Shown here: positions 7,534 to 14,829 of the stretch, piece by piece
Numbering within the stretch: the first letter of the stretch is position 1
Layout: each line of letters starts with the position of its first letter
Source: CAYMUR01 sp964393615
Lineage (GTDB): Bacteria > Planctomycetota > Planctomycetia > Pirellulales > Pirellulaceae
DNA: 23,557 nucleotides
Direction of reading: 5' to 3'
Assembly (NCBI GenBank): GCA_964393615.1
Contig: CAYMUR010000085.1
Span: forward strand, 1 to 23,557
The notes under the pieces: generated by a model
Told to the model about the DNA's origin: nothing
What the model saw: the letters and a program-made list of their open reading frames with translations, nothing else
Databases searched by the model: none
Position numbers and translations under genes: made by a program

Positions 7534-8616
7534 TCACACGCAGTCCTGGCCCCATCGGCGCAAGCCCATTTGGAACGTCAAGAAGCTTGCTGCCATCATC
7601 ACCATGCATATACTGGCCGGCTCAGGAATGGGTGTTAGAGGGCTACCCAGGTAGTTCGTGGGAGAAAAATTCGCCGCCAGGTAGTTAAAGTCAGTAATAT
7701 CAATGTCACCATCTCCGTCAAAATTACCGAAATCCCAGTTACCCGCCCTTTGGTTTCCCTCCGCAGGATTAAAGTTCGTCGACAGGACATTGAAGTCCGT
7801 AATGTCGACGTCGCGGTGGCCCCCATCTTGAATGGCACCAATGTCGTCGGTATCACCACGCCGGTAGGGAAAATCCCAGCCATTAGTCGCAGCAGCTGAA
7901 TTTAACCACCAATCAATGTCGGTGGAGTTAATCGACAGGTCATCGTTAAGATCGAACACATTTTCGCCTACGACGGAAACTCCTGCAACTAAGTTACCTT
8001 GCTGAAACATCAGGTTAATGTCGTTCAGGTCACACGTGAGATTGTTGTTAAAATCACACAATGGCCCTGCTAAGGTAAGCGAGGTAATGTCATAGTGGAC
8101 GAATTTTCTATCCGAAAACCGTAAAGATCCTGACGCAATATCTGCCAATTGAATGTCGGGAGGTGTGAGGGGCAATGCTGCAGAGCTTATAAATATTCCC
8201 GGTGCACGGTTTGTCATGAAATTAGCTGTGGAAATTTCGGGGACCAGTCCCTCCACGGGATGACCACTCAAATGAGCCACCACAGAAAAAGCGTCAAACG
8301 GGTCGTCGTCGATTACCAGGACATCGGTCAAAGTTCCTGCGTTGTCAAATGTTCCGGAGTAGCCATTGGAAAACAGGAGACGATATTCGGTGACTGCTGG
8401 AACGTAATGCCCAGTATGCGGGTCGTCGTCCCTGTCGGCTGTTGCCGACTCGAATGTAAACTGACCGGTAAGCGGTTCATTGATTGAAAACTCACCGATG
8501 TCGGACTGAATGACGACACCAGCAAATTCGAACGTCACCGGAGCCGCATCGTTGCGAGCGGCCACTAATACCATGACCAGACAAGGAACATACTGATAGC
8601 AATGGTAGATATTCAT
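7534..8616 (-). CDS. Surface protein with dockerin-like calcium repeats and PEP-CTERM sorting tail
   Basis: 360 residues. Residues 1-25 are a signal peptide (CLVMVLVAA). Residues 26-185 are a beta-rich domain starting VTFEFAGVVI with GEFSINEPLTGQFTFES, typical of small planctomycete/cyanobacterial PEP-CTERM proteins of unknown function. Residues 186-320 hold four EF-hand-like loops: CDFNNNLTCDLNDINLM, FDLNDDLSINSTDIDWWL, a degraded GDTDDIGAI...RDVDITDFNVL and NFDGDGDIDITDFNYLAANF. The C-terminus is PIPEPASICMVMMAASFLTF then GLRRW: PEP motif, hydrophobic helix, basic end, the exosortase signal. The start is ATG 8616, with GGAG seven bases upstream; an upstream in-frame ATG at 8694 would bury the signal peptide. 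It lies 118 bases downstream of the peroxidase gene with the same kind of C-terminal architecture, so the pair may be co-transcribed. Confidence 0.88.
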   Translation of the reverse strand: MNIYHCYQYVPCLVMVLVAARNDAAPVTFEFAGVVIQSDIGEFSINEPLTGQFTFESATADRDDDPHTGHYVPAVTEYRLLFSNGYSGTFDNAGTLTDVLVIDDDPFDAFSVVAHLSGHPVEGLVPEISTANFMTNRAPGIFISSAALPLTPPDIQLADIASGSLRFSDRKFVHYDITSLTLAGPLCDFNNNLTCDLNDINLMFQQGNLVAGVSVVGENVFDLNDDLSINSTDIDWWLNSAAATNGWDFPYRRGDTDDIGAIQDGGHRDVDITDFNVLSTNFNPAEGNQRAGNWDFGNFDGDGDIDITDFNYLAANFSPTNYLGSPLTPIPEPASICMVMMAASFLTFQMGLRRWGQDCV

Positions 8617-8734
8617 AGGTAACTCCAAGAGCAACGTTGCCACATGCGACCGTTCCCTCCCATGACAATACGGAGGCGCGTCGGAAACGGACAAAGCTGA
8701 AGCGATTCCTCACAGGTTGGGGTCCGAGATCAAA

Positions 8735-10180
8735 TCAGGGCAGGTGGCCATGGTGAATTTTCCGGCTTTTACTGTAAAAAGCAGCCATGCCGATGGTAGC
8801 CAGGCCTAGTACGAGCAAGGTATTCGTGGAGGGTTCAGGAACGGGAGTGAGAAACGTTAAGCCTTCATCCCAGCGTGCTCCCAGGTTGTTTCTCCAAATC
8901 AGGAAATCCGTTGCGTCAACAAGTCCATTGTCATCGCCATCTGACACCAACGGTCCAGACACGGACCCCGCGACCAATCCCACGTCACGTTTCCATGCAG
9001 TAAAATCATCAATATCTACCACTCCGTCCAAATTAAAATCACCATTGAGCGGGACGAAAGGATTGGAGAAAAGCTCCGAAGTGAGAAATTCCTCGTCGGT
9101 AAGGGCGTTTAAAAACGCGATCAGCGCCTCTTTTTCTGCAGGGGTAAAATTCCCCTGTAAGGGCAAGCTATTGGGGCCATTCACGCGCAACCGTTGATCG
9201 AGGTTGGGATTGTTTTGCACACCAACACTGTAAAAATCAATCACTTCCTCCAGCGTAGAAAAACGCCCATCGTGCATAAAACCCTCTCGCACCGCAATAT
9301 TTCGTAACGAGGGAACCTTGAATCGACCGTTCCCCGCGCCCTCGTCGTCCTCATTGGTCCGGTCCAAGCCGTTGTTTCGCGCAGCGTCGGCGACCTGGGC
9401 ACCCGTTCCGTGGCAATCAACACAACCCGCCCCCACAAAAAGGGCATGACCTTGTCGCTCCCGGGGTGTCAGTGTTGCATTAAAGCCGGGCGAATTGGGC
9501 GGACCCGCTGCGCGTGCTCGATCAAAGCTGGAATGATAACTGACCATCGAACGTATAAACTGGGCAAGCGCATCGGCGATTCGTTCGGGCGTCACCTGGT
9601 TGGTTCCAAAGGCGCGCCGAAAAAGAACAGGATAGTATTCTGTTTGGCGCAGCTCCTCCGTTAGTTCGCCAAGGCGAGATCCCATTTCGACAGGGTCCTG
9701 GATTGGCCTCAACACCTGGTCCTCTAGACTGGGAGCACGTTCATCCCAAAAGAATGCGGCCGGCGCATAAAATTTTGCATTCGATAGGCCCATCGAATGC
9801 CGCCCCGTCAAACCACCCTCGAACCCTGTGCTGAATTGCTCCGGATCCGAAAAACCATTTTCCTGAACATGACAACTCGCACAGGAGGTTCCGTTGTTGT
9901 GACTGAGCCGGTTATCATAGAAAAGTACCCGTCCTAATTCGGCTCCCGTATTCGTAATCGGGTTGTCGGCGGGGGTGTTGTCAGCCGCTCGAAGTGCATT
10001 GGTCCGGTACCAATTTGGCAAATTCGTGACAGCGTAACCGACATAGTCAGGTGGGGAATTTTCGATTTCAGGGACCCCCGGGGCGGCAGCCAACACCAAC
10101 GCTTCAGAAAACAGGCACAGCCAGGCGATCCAACAAGCGACTGCCTGCTCAACGATATTCCAACGATCGAATCTTCGCAT
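8735..10180 (-). CDS. Diheme cytochrome c peroxidase fused to dockerin-like repeats and a PEP-CTERM tail
   Basis: 481 residues. Signal peptide about 1-32. Residues 45-365 form the MauG/CcpA peroxidase fold: ELGRVLFYDNRLSHNNGTSC (81-100), first heme site C100-A-S-C103-H104, second heme site C253-V-D-C256-H257, and the distal region PSLRNIAVREGFMHDGRFST with Met302, a possible heme ligand. Such enzymes reduce hydrogen peroxide or carry out oxidations in the periplasm, taking electrons from small cytochromes. Residues 378-435 add two EF-hand-like loops, GDFNLDGVVDIDDFTAWKRD and DGDDNGLVDATDFLIWRNNL. The end is PVPEPSTNTLLVLGLATIGM plus a basic SKSRK tail, the exosortase signal. Usual CcpA proteins end near 350, so about 110 residues are an addition. 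AAAGG precedes ATG 10180 by about seven bases. It is divergent from the sigma factor gene. Confidence 0.93.
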   Translation of the reverse strand: MRRFDRWNIVEQAVACWIAWLCLFSEALVLAAAPGVPEIENSPPDYVGYAVTNLPNWYRTNALRAADNTPADNPITNTGAELGRVLFYDNRLSHNNGTSCASCHVQENGFSDPEQFSTGFEGGLTGRHSMGLSNAKFYAPAAFFWDERAPSLEDQVLRPIQDPVEMGSRLGELTEELRQTEYYPVLFRRAFGTNQVTPERIADALAQFIRSMVSYHSSFDRARAAGPPNSPGFNATLTPRERQGHALFVGAGCVDCHGTGAQVADAARNNGLDRTNEDDEGAGNGRFKVPSLRNIAVREGFMHDGRFSTLEEVIDFYSVGVQNNPNLDQRLRVNGPNSLPLQGNFTPAEKEALIAFLNALTDEEFLTSELFSNPFVPLNGDFNLDGVVDIDDFTAWKRDVGLVAGSVSGPLVSDGDDNGLVDATDFLIWRNNLGARWDEGLTFLTPVPEPSTNTLLVLGLATIGMAAFYSKSRKIHHGHLP

Positions 10181-10199
10181 GCTTGACCTTTCGTTGCAT

Positions 10200-10225
10200 T
10201 TTGGCGGAAACCTTTGGCGGAAACC
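10200..10225 (-). repeat. Perfect 13-base tandem duplication upstream of the peroxidase gene
   Basis: TTTGGCGGAAACC occurs at 10200-10212 and again, directly abutting, at 10213-10225. The pair ends 20 bases before the ATG of the peroxidase gene on the minus strand, so it would lie in the leader or promoter. It may be a replication slip or a double binding site. Confidence 0.5.
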
Positions 10226-10571
10226 GATGCCCCGTGGTTCCCAATTGCAGTCGCTGGCGTTACGGCAATTTCATTTCACTGATTCGTTGTCTGCATGGTC
10301 CATGAAAGGTTTCCAGGTGTCCCGTTGTCCCAGGGAACCGCTCCCACACGTCTTCCCTTCCATGGGCCTATGAACGAGGCACGAAATGGAACAAGGAACC
10401 ACGCGCTATAGGTCTCAACGTAATGCCACTGACCTTTCTACATCAATTCGGAAAAAAAATGGGATTAAAGATAAGTTTGACGCGAATGTTTAAGATCGGT
10501 ACAATTCGAGAATGACTGGCACGCAACGTGCGTCAAAATTAACCCAGGAACAGGCACAGAACGTTTCCTGT

Positions 10572-10597
10572 AAACCGCGGGTATGAACCGCCGGTTT
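10572..10597 (+). promoter_or_regulatory. Bulged hairpin in the leader of the sigma factor gene
   Basis: Left arm AAACCGCGG (10572-10580), loop GTATGAA, right arm CCGCCGGTTT (10588-10597): nine pairs with one bulged base. It ends 23 bases before the ATG of the sigma gene, close enough to affect ribosome access. The pairing is seen; the effect is inference. Confidence 0.4.
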
Positions 10598-10620
10598 GCT
10601 GAGCTATCCGAGAAGCATGT

Positions 10621-11322
10621 ATGCAAGATATCTCCCGTGAAGCTCAGCTTGAGACAGCGCTTTTGGCTGCCGATGAGTCAGCACTCGCAGCCGGTTTTGC
10701 CTGGCATCGAGACCGCCTGTTTCGCGTGCTCCGGTTCCGCATCGACCCTCGATTAGCGCTTCGTGTCGATGCAGAGGATCTGTTACAAGAAGCCTACCTA
10801 CGAGCCGTGAAGCGACTGTCATACTTTGCCAGTGATCATGCCTCCCATTCACAAAATGGTATTTTTCTGTGGTTGCGGAGGATTGTTCTGCAGACGCTAT
10901 GGGACGCTCACCGTCAACACCTCGGTGCAAAAAAACGAGATGCGCGTCTCGAAGTCGGCCTTGACGGAAATGGTTCTCCGGTCGCTACTTCGGTTTCGAT
11001 TGCCCAAGGATGCGCGGCAGGACTGACGTCTCCGAGCCAAGCTGCTGTCAGGGAGGAAACCTACCAGCAGTTACACACAGCGATTACACAAATGTCGGAG
11101 CTTGACCAGGAAGTAATTGCTTTGAGGCATTTTGAAGAGCTATCGAATCGTGAAGTTGCGCAAATCGTTGGCATCGAGGAAAAGGCCGCGAGTATCCGTT
11201 ATGCCCGAGCCATTCAGCGATTGCGCAACCTATTAGCTAATCTGTCCGATTTTANNNNNNNNNNACAGGACTACAAACGCTCACCAAAGTATTCGCCTCC
11301 AAGCATTAGCGGGTCGATCTAG
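10621..11322 (+). CDS. ECF-type sigma-70 family RNA polymerase sigma factor, C-terminus lost in an assembly gap
   Basis: About 212 residues are seen before the gap. Region 2 is at residues 38-105 with VDAEDLLQEAYLRAVKRL, and the planctomycete motif HRQHLGAKKRDARLEV lies at about 99-114. Region 4 is at 160-210: SELDQEVIALRHFEELSNRE then VAQIVGIEEKAASIRYARA, the -35 recognition helix-turn-helix. It would direct RNA polymerase to a special promoter set. It lies directly before a membrane Ser/Thr kinase gene on the same strand, a pairing known in Planctomycetes (ECF factors linked to Hanks kinases instead of anti-sigma factors), so the kinase may control it. The start has GAGAAG five bases upstream. 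The stop at 11320-11322 is only what follows the ten-N gap and is not trustworthy; the real end is probably within or close to the gap because the fold is complete by LRNLLANL. Confidence 0.9.
   Translation: MQDISREAQLETALLAADESALAAGFAWHRDRLFRVLRFRIDPRLALRVDAEDLLQEAYLRAVKRLSYFASDHASHSQNGIFLWLRRIVLQTLWDAHRQHLGAKKRDARLEVGLDGNGSPVATSVSIAQGCAAGLTSPSQAAVREETYQQLHTAITQMSELDQEVIALRHFEELSNREVAQIVGIEEKAASIRYARAIQRLRNLLANLSDFXXXXQDYKRSPKYSPPSISGSI
11255..11264. other. Assembly gap (10 N)
   Basis: Ten consecutive N at the end of the sigma factor gene. The real length is unknown, so the sigma C-terminus and the distance to the kinase gene cannot be stated. Confidence 0.97.
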
Positions 11323-11346
11323 CCGGGTCTATCTCGCTCACACGTA

Positions 11347-13248
11347 ATGGGTATCCCGTCAATCCACAGGTCTCTTCTTATGGACCCACATTCTGCCAAA
11401 GACCCAACTATCGAACAGCTTGCCGAAGAATTCCTGATGCGGCAACGGCAAGGTCTTTCGCCCACGGTGGAAACATATGCGGCAGCTTATCCGCATTTAG
11501 CCGATCAGATTCGAGACCTTTTCCCCACCATGATGTTGTTGGAAAACTGGAAAACCGCGACGCCTGTTAAAACGTCGCGCCCAGCAGCGGACTTTCCTCG
11601 TCCCCAGCTGGCAGATTTCCAGATAGTCCGAGAGATCGGGCGGGGTGGGATGGGAATTGTTTATGAAGCCATCCAGCAATCACTGGAACGGCGCATTGCT
11701 TTAAAAGTCTTGCCCCACCAGGTGTTTTTTAATAATAAAAAATTGGATCGTTTTCGTCGTGAAGCGCGGGCAGCTGGCGCGCTGAACCATCCCAATATCG
11801 TGACTGTTCACAGTGTCGGACAACAGAAAGGCTTGCACTACATTGTGATGCGCCTGGTGGAAGGAGTAGGGTTGGATGTGTTGACAGCTCTCATTGCCAG
11901 GAACCTTGGCATGCGATCTGACCATTCTCTAATGGGTCAGGGCGACCCTTTGGCCAACGGCCTTGCTGCGGCATTGATGTCTGGGGATTTCAAGCAGACA
12001 GCCCGGCAATCCGGTCTATTTCAACGAGAGATTGTGGGACCTGCAATGCAGCATGATTCCTACTCAACCAAAGCCACCGTTGCAGTCACTGGCACGGACA
12101 CAAATGGGGACATTTTTTCGGAAGACTTGTTACCGGCTGACTTGGGACGGAGGGACGAGATCCCACAGAACACGCTGCGCCTTTTGAGCGAGATGGGGGA
12201 TACTTATTGGCAAAGTGTGGCAAAAGTCATACGACAGGCAGCGGTTGCCTTGGGACATGCCCATAGGTCCGGCACGCTTCACCGTGACATCAAACCTGCG
12301 AATCTGTTGCTCGATCGTTTTGGAACCATGTGGGTTACCGATTTTGGTCTTGCCAAAGCATTGCAACAAGATGATGTCAGTGGCAGTGGTGAGCTAGTCG
12401 GGACTATTCGTTATATGGCCCCAGAACAGATCAGGGGTGCCACCGACACACGATCAGATCTCTACAGTTTAGGGCTGACCCTTTATGAACTGACCTGTTT
12501 TTGCCCAGCCTTTCGGGCAAGATCACCCAGAGAGTTGGTCGCCCAGATCACCCAAAACCCACCGCCCGCTCCACGAACCATTAACGCGTCCGTACCGCCG
12601 AGCCTGGAGACCATTGTCCTCAAGGCCATCGCCAAGTCACCAGAAAAGCGTTACCAAACCGGCGAAGCGTTTGCCGAGGCGCTGCAACATTTTGTGGAAC
12701 CTCGTCCGTTAGTCACCATTCCTACAACAAGGGACCAAGAACGAAACAACTCGCATCGCAATACGGCGTGGCTGTGGGTTGGAATGTTATCAATCATTGC
12801 TACGATTACGATTGGAGTGGTCGTATTTCAGCAGAGGTCCGTCACCGTAGAAAACGCGAGTCCAGCGTTCGCTCCAGGGGATCAAACGATAAGCATGCCA
12901 CCTTCGTTTACACTAGAGTTTGACGAGGTTCGAAAAGATATTTCCATCCCTCCTAATCGCCTTTCGCCGTCAGGGCGGGAACGTCCGCAGCGACCTCGAC
13001 CCATTTTTCCACCGGGTCACCGCCCTGCCCCACGTCGACCCTGGGAGCCTCATGACCACCGCCCAAGGCGTCCCGCTCACCGCCCCATCCATGCGGATGA
13101 CACTTCTCGGGAGTTCGTACCACCGCTGCCCGCAAGGGGTCAAGATTTTCGGCGACCAGAAGATTTCCCCCGTGATCGCCGCAGGGGGCGGGCGCTGCGT
13201 CCCAATGATGCCTTCCCACAACCCGGCCATCCTGCTCCGGAAAAGTAA
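11347..13248 (+). CDS. Transmembrane Hanks-type serine/threonine protein kinase with Pro/Arg-rich outer tail
   Basis: 633 residues from ATG 11347; ATG 11380 (MDPHSAKDP) is equally possible and neither has a clear ribosome site. Residues 23-66 are the planctomycete leader 'LAEEF...G..PTVETYAAAYPHLADQIRDLFP'. The kinase domain is 90-450: glycine loop GRGGMG (98-103), Lys120 (ALKVL), HRDIKPAN (312-319, catalytic Asp314), DFG (332-334), YMAPE (356-360), DLYSLG (371-376). All catalytic residues are present. About 110 residues (174-287) are inserted between the hinge and the catalytic-loop helix. A single TM helix at 474-494 places the kinase inside the cell; the outer tail (about 535-633) is very rich in Pro, Arg and His. 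The sigma factor gene lies just upstream, so a signalling pair is likely: an outside stimulus could change phosphorylation of the sigma factor or an associated protein. Confidence 0.93.
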   Translation: MGIPSIHRSLLMDPHSAKDPTIEQLAEEFLMRQRQGLSPTVETYAAAYPHLADQIRDLFPTMMLLENWKTATPVKTSRPAADFPRPQLADFQIVREIGRGGMGIVYEAIQQSLERRIALKVLPHQVFFNNKKLDRFRREARAAGALNHPNIVTVHSVGQQKGLHYIVMRLVEGVGLDVLTALIARNLGMRSDHSLMGQGDPLANGLAAALMSGDFKQTARQSGLFQREIVGPAMQHDSYSTKATVAVTGTDTNGDIFSEDLLPADLGRRDEIPQNTLRLLSEMGDTYWQSVAKVIRQAAVALGHAHRSGTLHRDIKPANLLLDRFGTMWVTDFGLAKALQQDDVSGSGELVGTIRYMAPEQIRGATDTRSDLYSLGLTLYELTCFCPAFRARSPRELVAQITQNPPPAPRTINASVPPSLETIVLKAIAKSPEKRYQTGEAFAEALQHFVEPRPLVTIPTTRDQERNNSHRNTAWLWVGMLSIIATITIGVVVFQQRSVTVENASPAFAPGDQTISMPPSFTLEFDEVRKDISIPPNRLSPSGRERPQRPRPIFPPGHRPAPRRPWEPHDHRPRRPAHRPIHADDTSREFVPPLPARGQDFRRPEDFPRDRRRGRALRPNDAFPQPGHPAPEK

Positions 13249-13444
13249 CCAACCAGGGCGTGGCCCGCGCCAGAGGCTAGCTGCCAGGTATTCACCGTTT
13301 CAACCACGTTGTACGGGGAATGCGATCAGGACGGCGCACGCTCCACGGTTAGCAACACAACAGCCGCACCGCGCAACCGATACAGTCAAATGCCCAGGGC
13401 CAGCTACTGGCTGACTTGGCATTGGGAGTCGTCAACCCTCCCTT

Positions 13445-14392
13445 TCACTCCTGATCACCGCGCAAGTAATAGGGTGCATAGTGAAACACCTCCTGGCTGG
13501 CCGGATTGACGTTGATCACGAGCCCTGCCACATCCGGTGAACCAAAGACTTCGACACGCGTGAAGTGAAAATACCTTGCCGACCCATCTGCCTTGCGCAA
13601 GGGCTTGTCAATTCGGAAATAGTGGGAATCGCCATGAATGCAAATGACCGGTTTCTCATAACGATCCAAAAATCCACGGACCGCGCTGATAAAATCACCA
13701 AATCCGTCCGGCCGCGGGCGTTCGAAACCAGGATTCGCATGAATCACCACCGCCACACCGGACACGTCCTGCGACAAAGCCTGGTCAAAACTTTCTTCCA
13801 GAAATTTAAGATTTGCCTTGTTCCTCGCCTCAAATTCCTGCATCGCTGGCGGATGATCTGGACGACGATTGTTTCCACTGCCACAGACGTGCACCACGAC
13901 AAACAGCACGTTTGATTTCATAAAGCGATAGTTTTCCACATAAGTGCTAAAATCTGGATCTCGGCTTTGATGTTCCGCTCCCAGTTGTCCCAACCGGAGC
14001 ACCGCTTCGTCGCGAAAAAATACTTTTCGCAACTGCGCTAATCGCTCCACCGGATCCACTCCTGCTCCTCGGCAGTCGGTCCATTCATTGTCACCTATCG
14101 TATAGACGACCGGGGTTGGATAGTTTGCAAATATGTCGCGAATATTCAGTGAGACTTCATCCGTACAAGGACTGTCCCCCGACTTAATATCGCCCACATG
14201 CATCAAAAAATCGAACGGTTCGTCGTCTGTGGCGGCCTGGGCCAACAGCTTGCGGTATTGCGATTCTTGGCTCGCAGAATAAGGCAGATCGCCGGTCGCC
14301 AGGAAACGAAACTCGCCGGAAAAAGCGTTTTTTGCTACCGGCCAGATACCCCAACCCACCAGCATCAAAGTGAAAAATATTTTGTGACACAT
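13445..14392 (-). CDS. Exported calcineurin-like metallophosphoesterase
   Basis: 315 residues with a signal peptide at 1-25 (FFTLMLVGWGIWPVA). The metallophosphoesterase elements come in order: ATGDLPY with Asp35, HVGDIKSGD with Asp68, TIGDNEW with Asn102, VVIHANPG with His218, and CIHGDSHYF with His253 and His257. The last motif reads GDSH where GHxH is usual, so one metal ligand may be arranged differently. These enzymes hold two metals and cut phosphate esters; the substrate is unknown, and the export signal suggests a periplasmic role such as phosphate release. GAGG lies nine bases upstream of ATG 14392. It is alone on the minus strand between two plus-strand groups, with its end only 196 bases from the end of the kinase gene. 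Confidence 0.88.
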   Translation of the reverse strand: MCHKIFFTLMLVGWGIWPVAKNAFSGEFRFLATGDLPYSASQESQYRKLLAQAATDDEPFDFLMHVGDIKSGDSPCTDEVSLNIRDIFANYPTPVVYTIGDNEWTDCRGAGVDPVERLAQLRKVFFRDEAVLRLGQLGAEHQSRDPDFSTYVENYRFMKSNVLFVVVHVCGSGNNRRPDHPPAMQEFEARNKANLKFLEESFDQALSQDVSGVAVVIHANPGFERPRPDGFGDFISAVRGFLDRYEKPVICIHGDSHYFRIDKPLRKADGSARYFHFTRVEVFGSPDVAGLVINVNPASQEVFHYAPYYLRGDQE

Positions 14393-14829
14393 GCGTATCT
14401 ACCTCAATAATAAGAATTTAATGGTCCCTAATCACAAAAACGCCATGGCACTGCTGGCTGTCTCCGGCAACAATGAATCCTTCCCGGAATCCTTGCCTGT
14501 CTTCGACAACAACAAACCGCATCGTATGGAAACCATGCGATGGGCTATTTACGGGTGCCCGATCCTCGGCTAACACAATTCAACGCTCCTATTTTTAAGA
14601 TCCTCCTCAGAATAATCAACTGTGCAACAATACATTACCGCCATGTTACATCTCCTCAACCTAACCGGAATGGACATTCGTGTCGACAAAGAACATGCGA
14701 CCTTTACGACACTGGCTGTTTGAACTAAGTGGCCTCTTGTATCCCAACCTTATGATTAAACTTTATAAACGCTGGTCGATCTCTATCACTATGCCTATCG
14801 CTTGAACACCACTTGGAGCTCATTTTCTC
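14393..14829. other. Divergent non-coding stretch before the PQQ giant gene
   Basis: 437 bases, with no supported gene, between divergent starts, so it contains promoters for the phosphoesterase and the PQQ protein. The main visible structure is a 10-pair hairpin at 14520-14542, listed separately. The A/T-rich stretch at 14752-14768 (TGATTAAACTTTATAAA) is the best -10-like region for the plus-strand gene, but I cannot pair it with a -35 box. Confidence 0.45.
14520..14542. promoter_or_regulatory. Ten-pair intergenic hairpin with an AAA loop
   Basis: Left arm CATCGTATGG (14520-14529), loop AAA, right arm CCATGCGATG (14533-14542). Nine Watson-Crick pairs and one G-T wobble. There is no T-run after it on either strand, so it is not a standard terminator; it could be an operator or a structured leader for either divergent gene. 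Confidence 0.4.

Larger units (their letters stand above)
10181..10620. promoter_or_regulatory. Divergent control region, peroxidase versus sigma factor
   Basis: 440 bases with no supported gene, bounded by a minus-strand and a plus-strand start, so it must hold at least two promoters. Visible elements are a 13-base tandem duplication near the peroxidase start (10200-10225), a short dyad GCACGCAACGTGC at about 10519-10531, and a bulged hairpin just before the sigma gene (10572-10597). The A-rich stretch at 10450-10470 may be an upstream promoter element. No consensus -35/-10 pair with correct spacing was found. Confidence 0.5.

Noticed and set aside
7635..7883. CRISPR-like or tandem DNA repeat in the PEP-CTERM gene
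   Set aside because: The similarity is at the protein level, from repeated calcium loops (DITDFN). There is no constant repeat and unique spacer pattern at DNA level.
7534..10180. True cellulosomal dockerins
   Set aside because: The EF-hand-like loops are dockerin-like, but the helical repeats are short and divergent, no cohesin is seen, and such repeats are common in planctomycete surface proteins without cellulosomes.
12920..13414. 164-codon plus-strand frame and matching minus-strand frames over the kinase tail
   Set aside because: They are alternative readings of the GC-rich Pro/Arg codons of the kinase tail. The kinase frame has all catalytic motifs and continues through this stretch.
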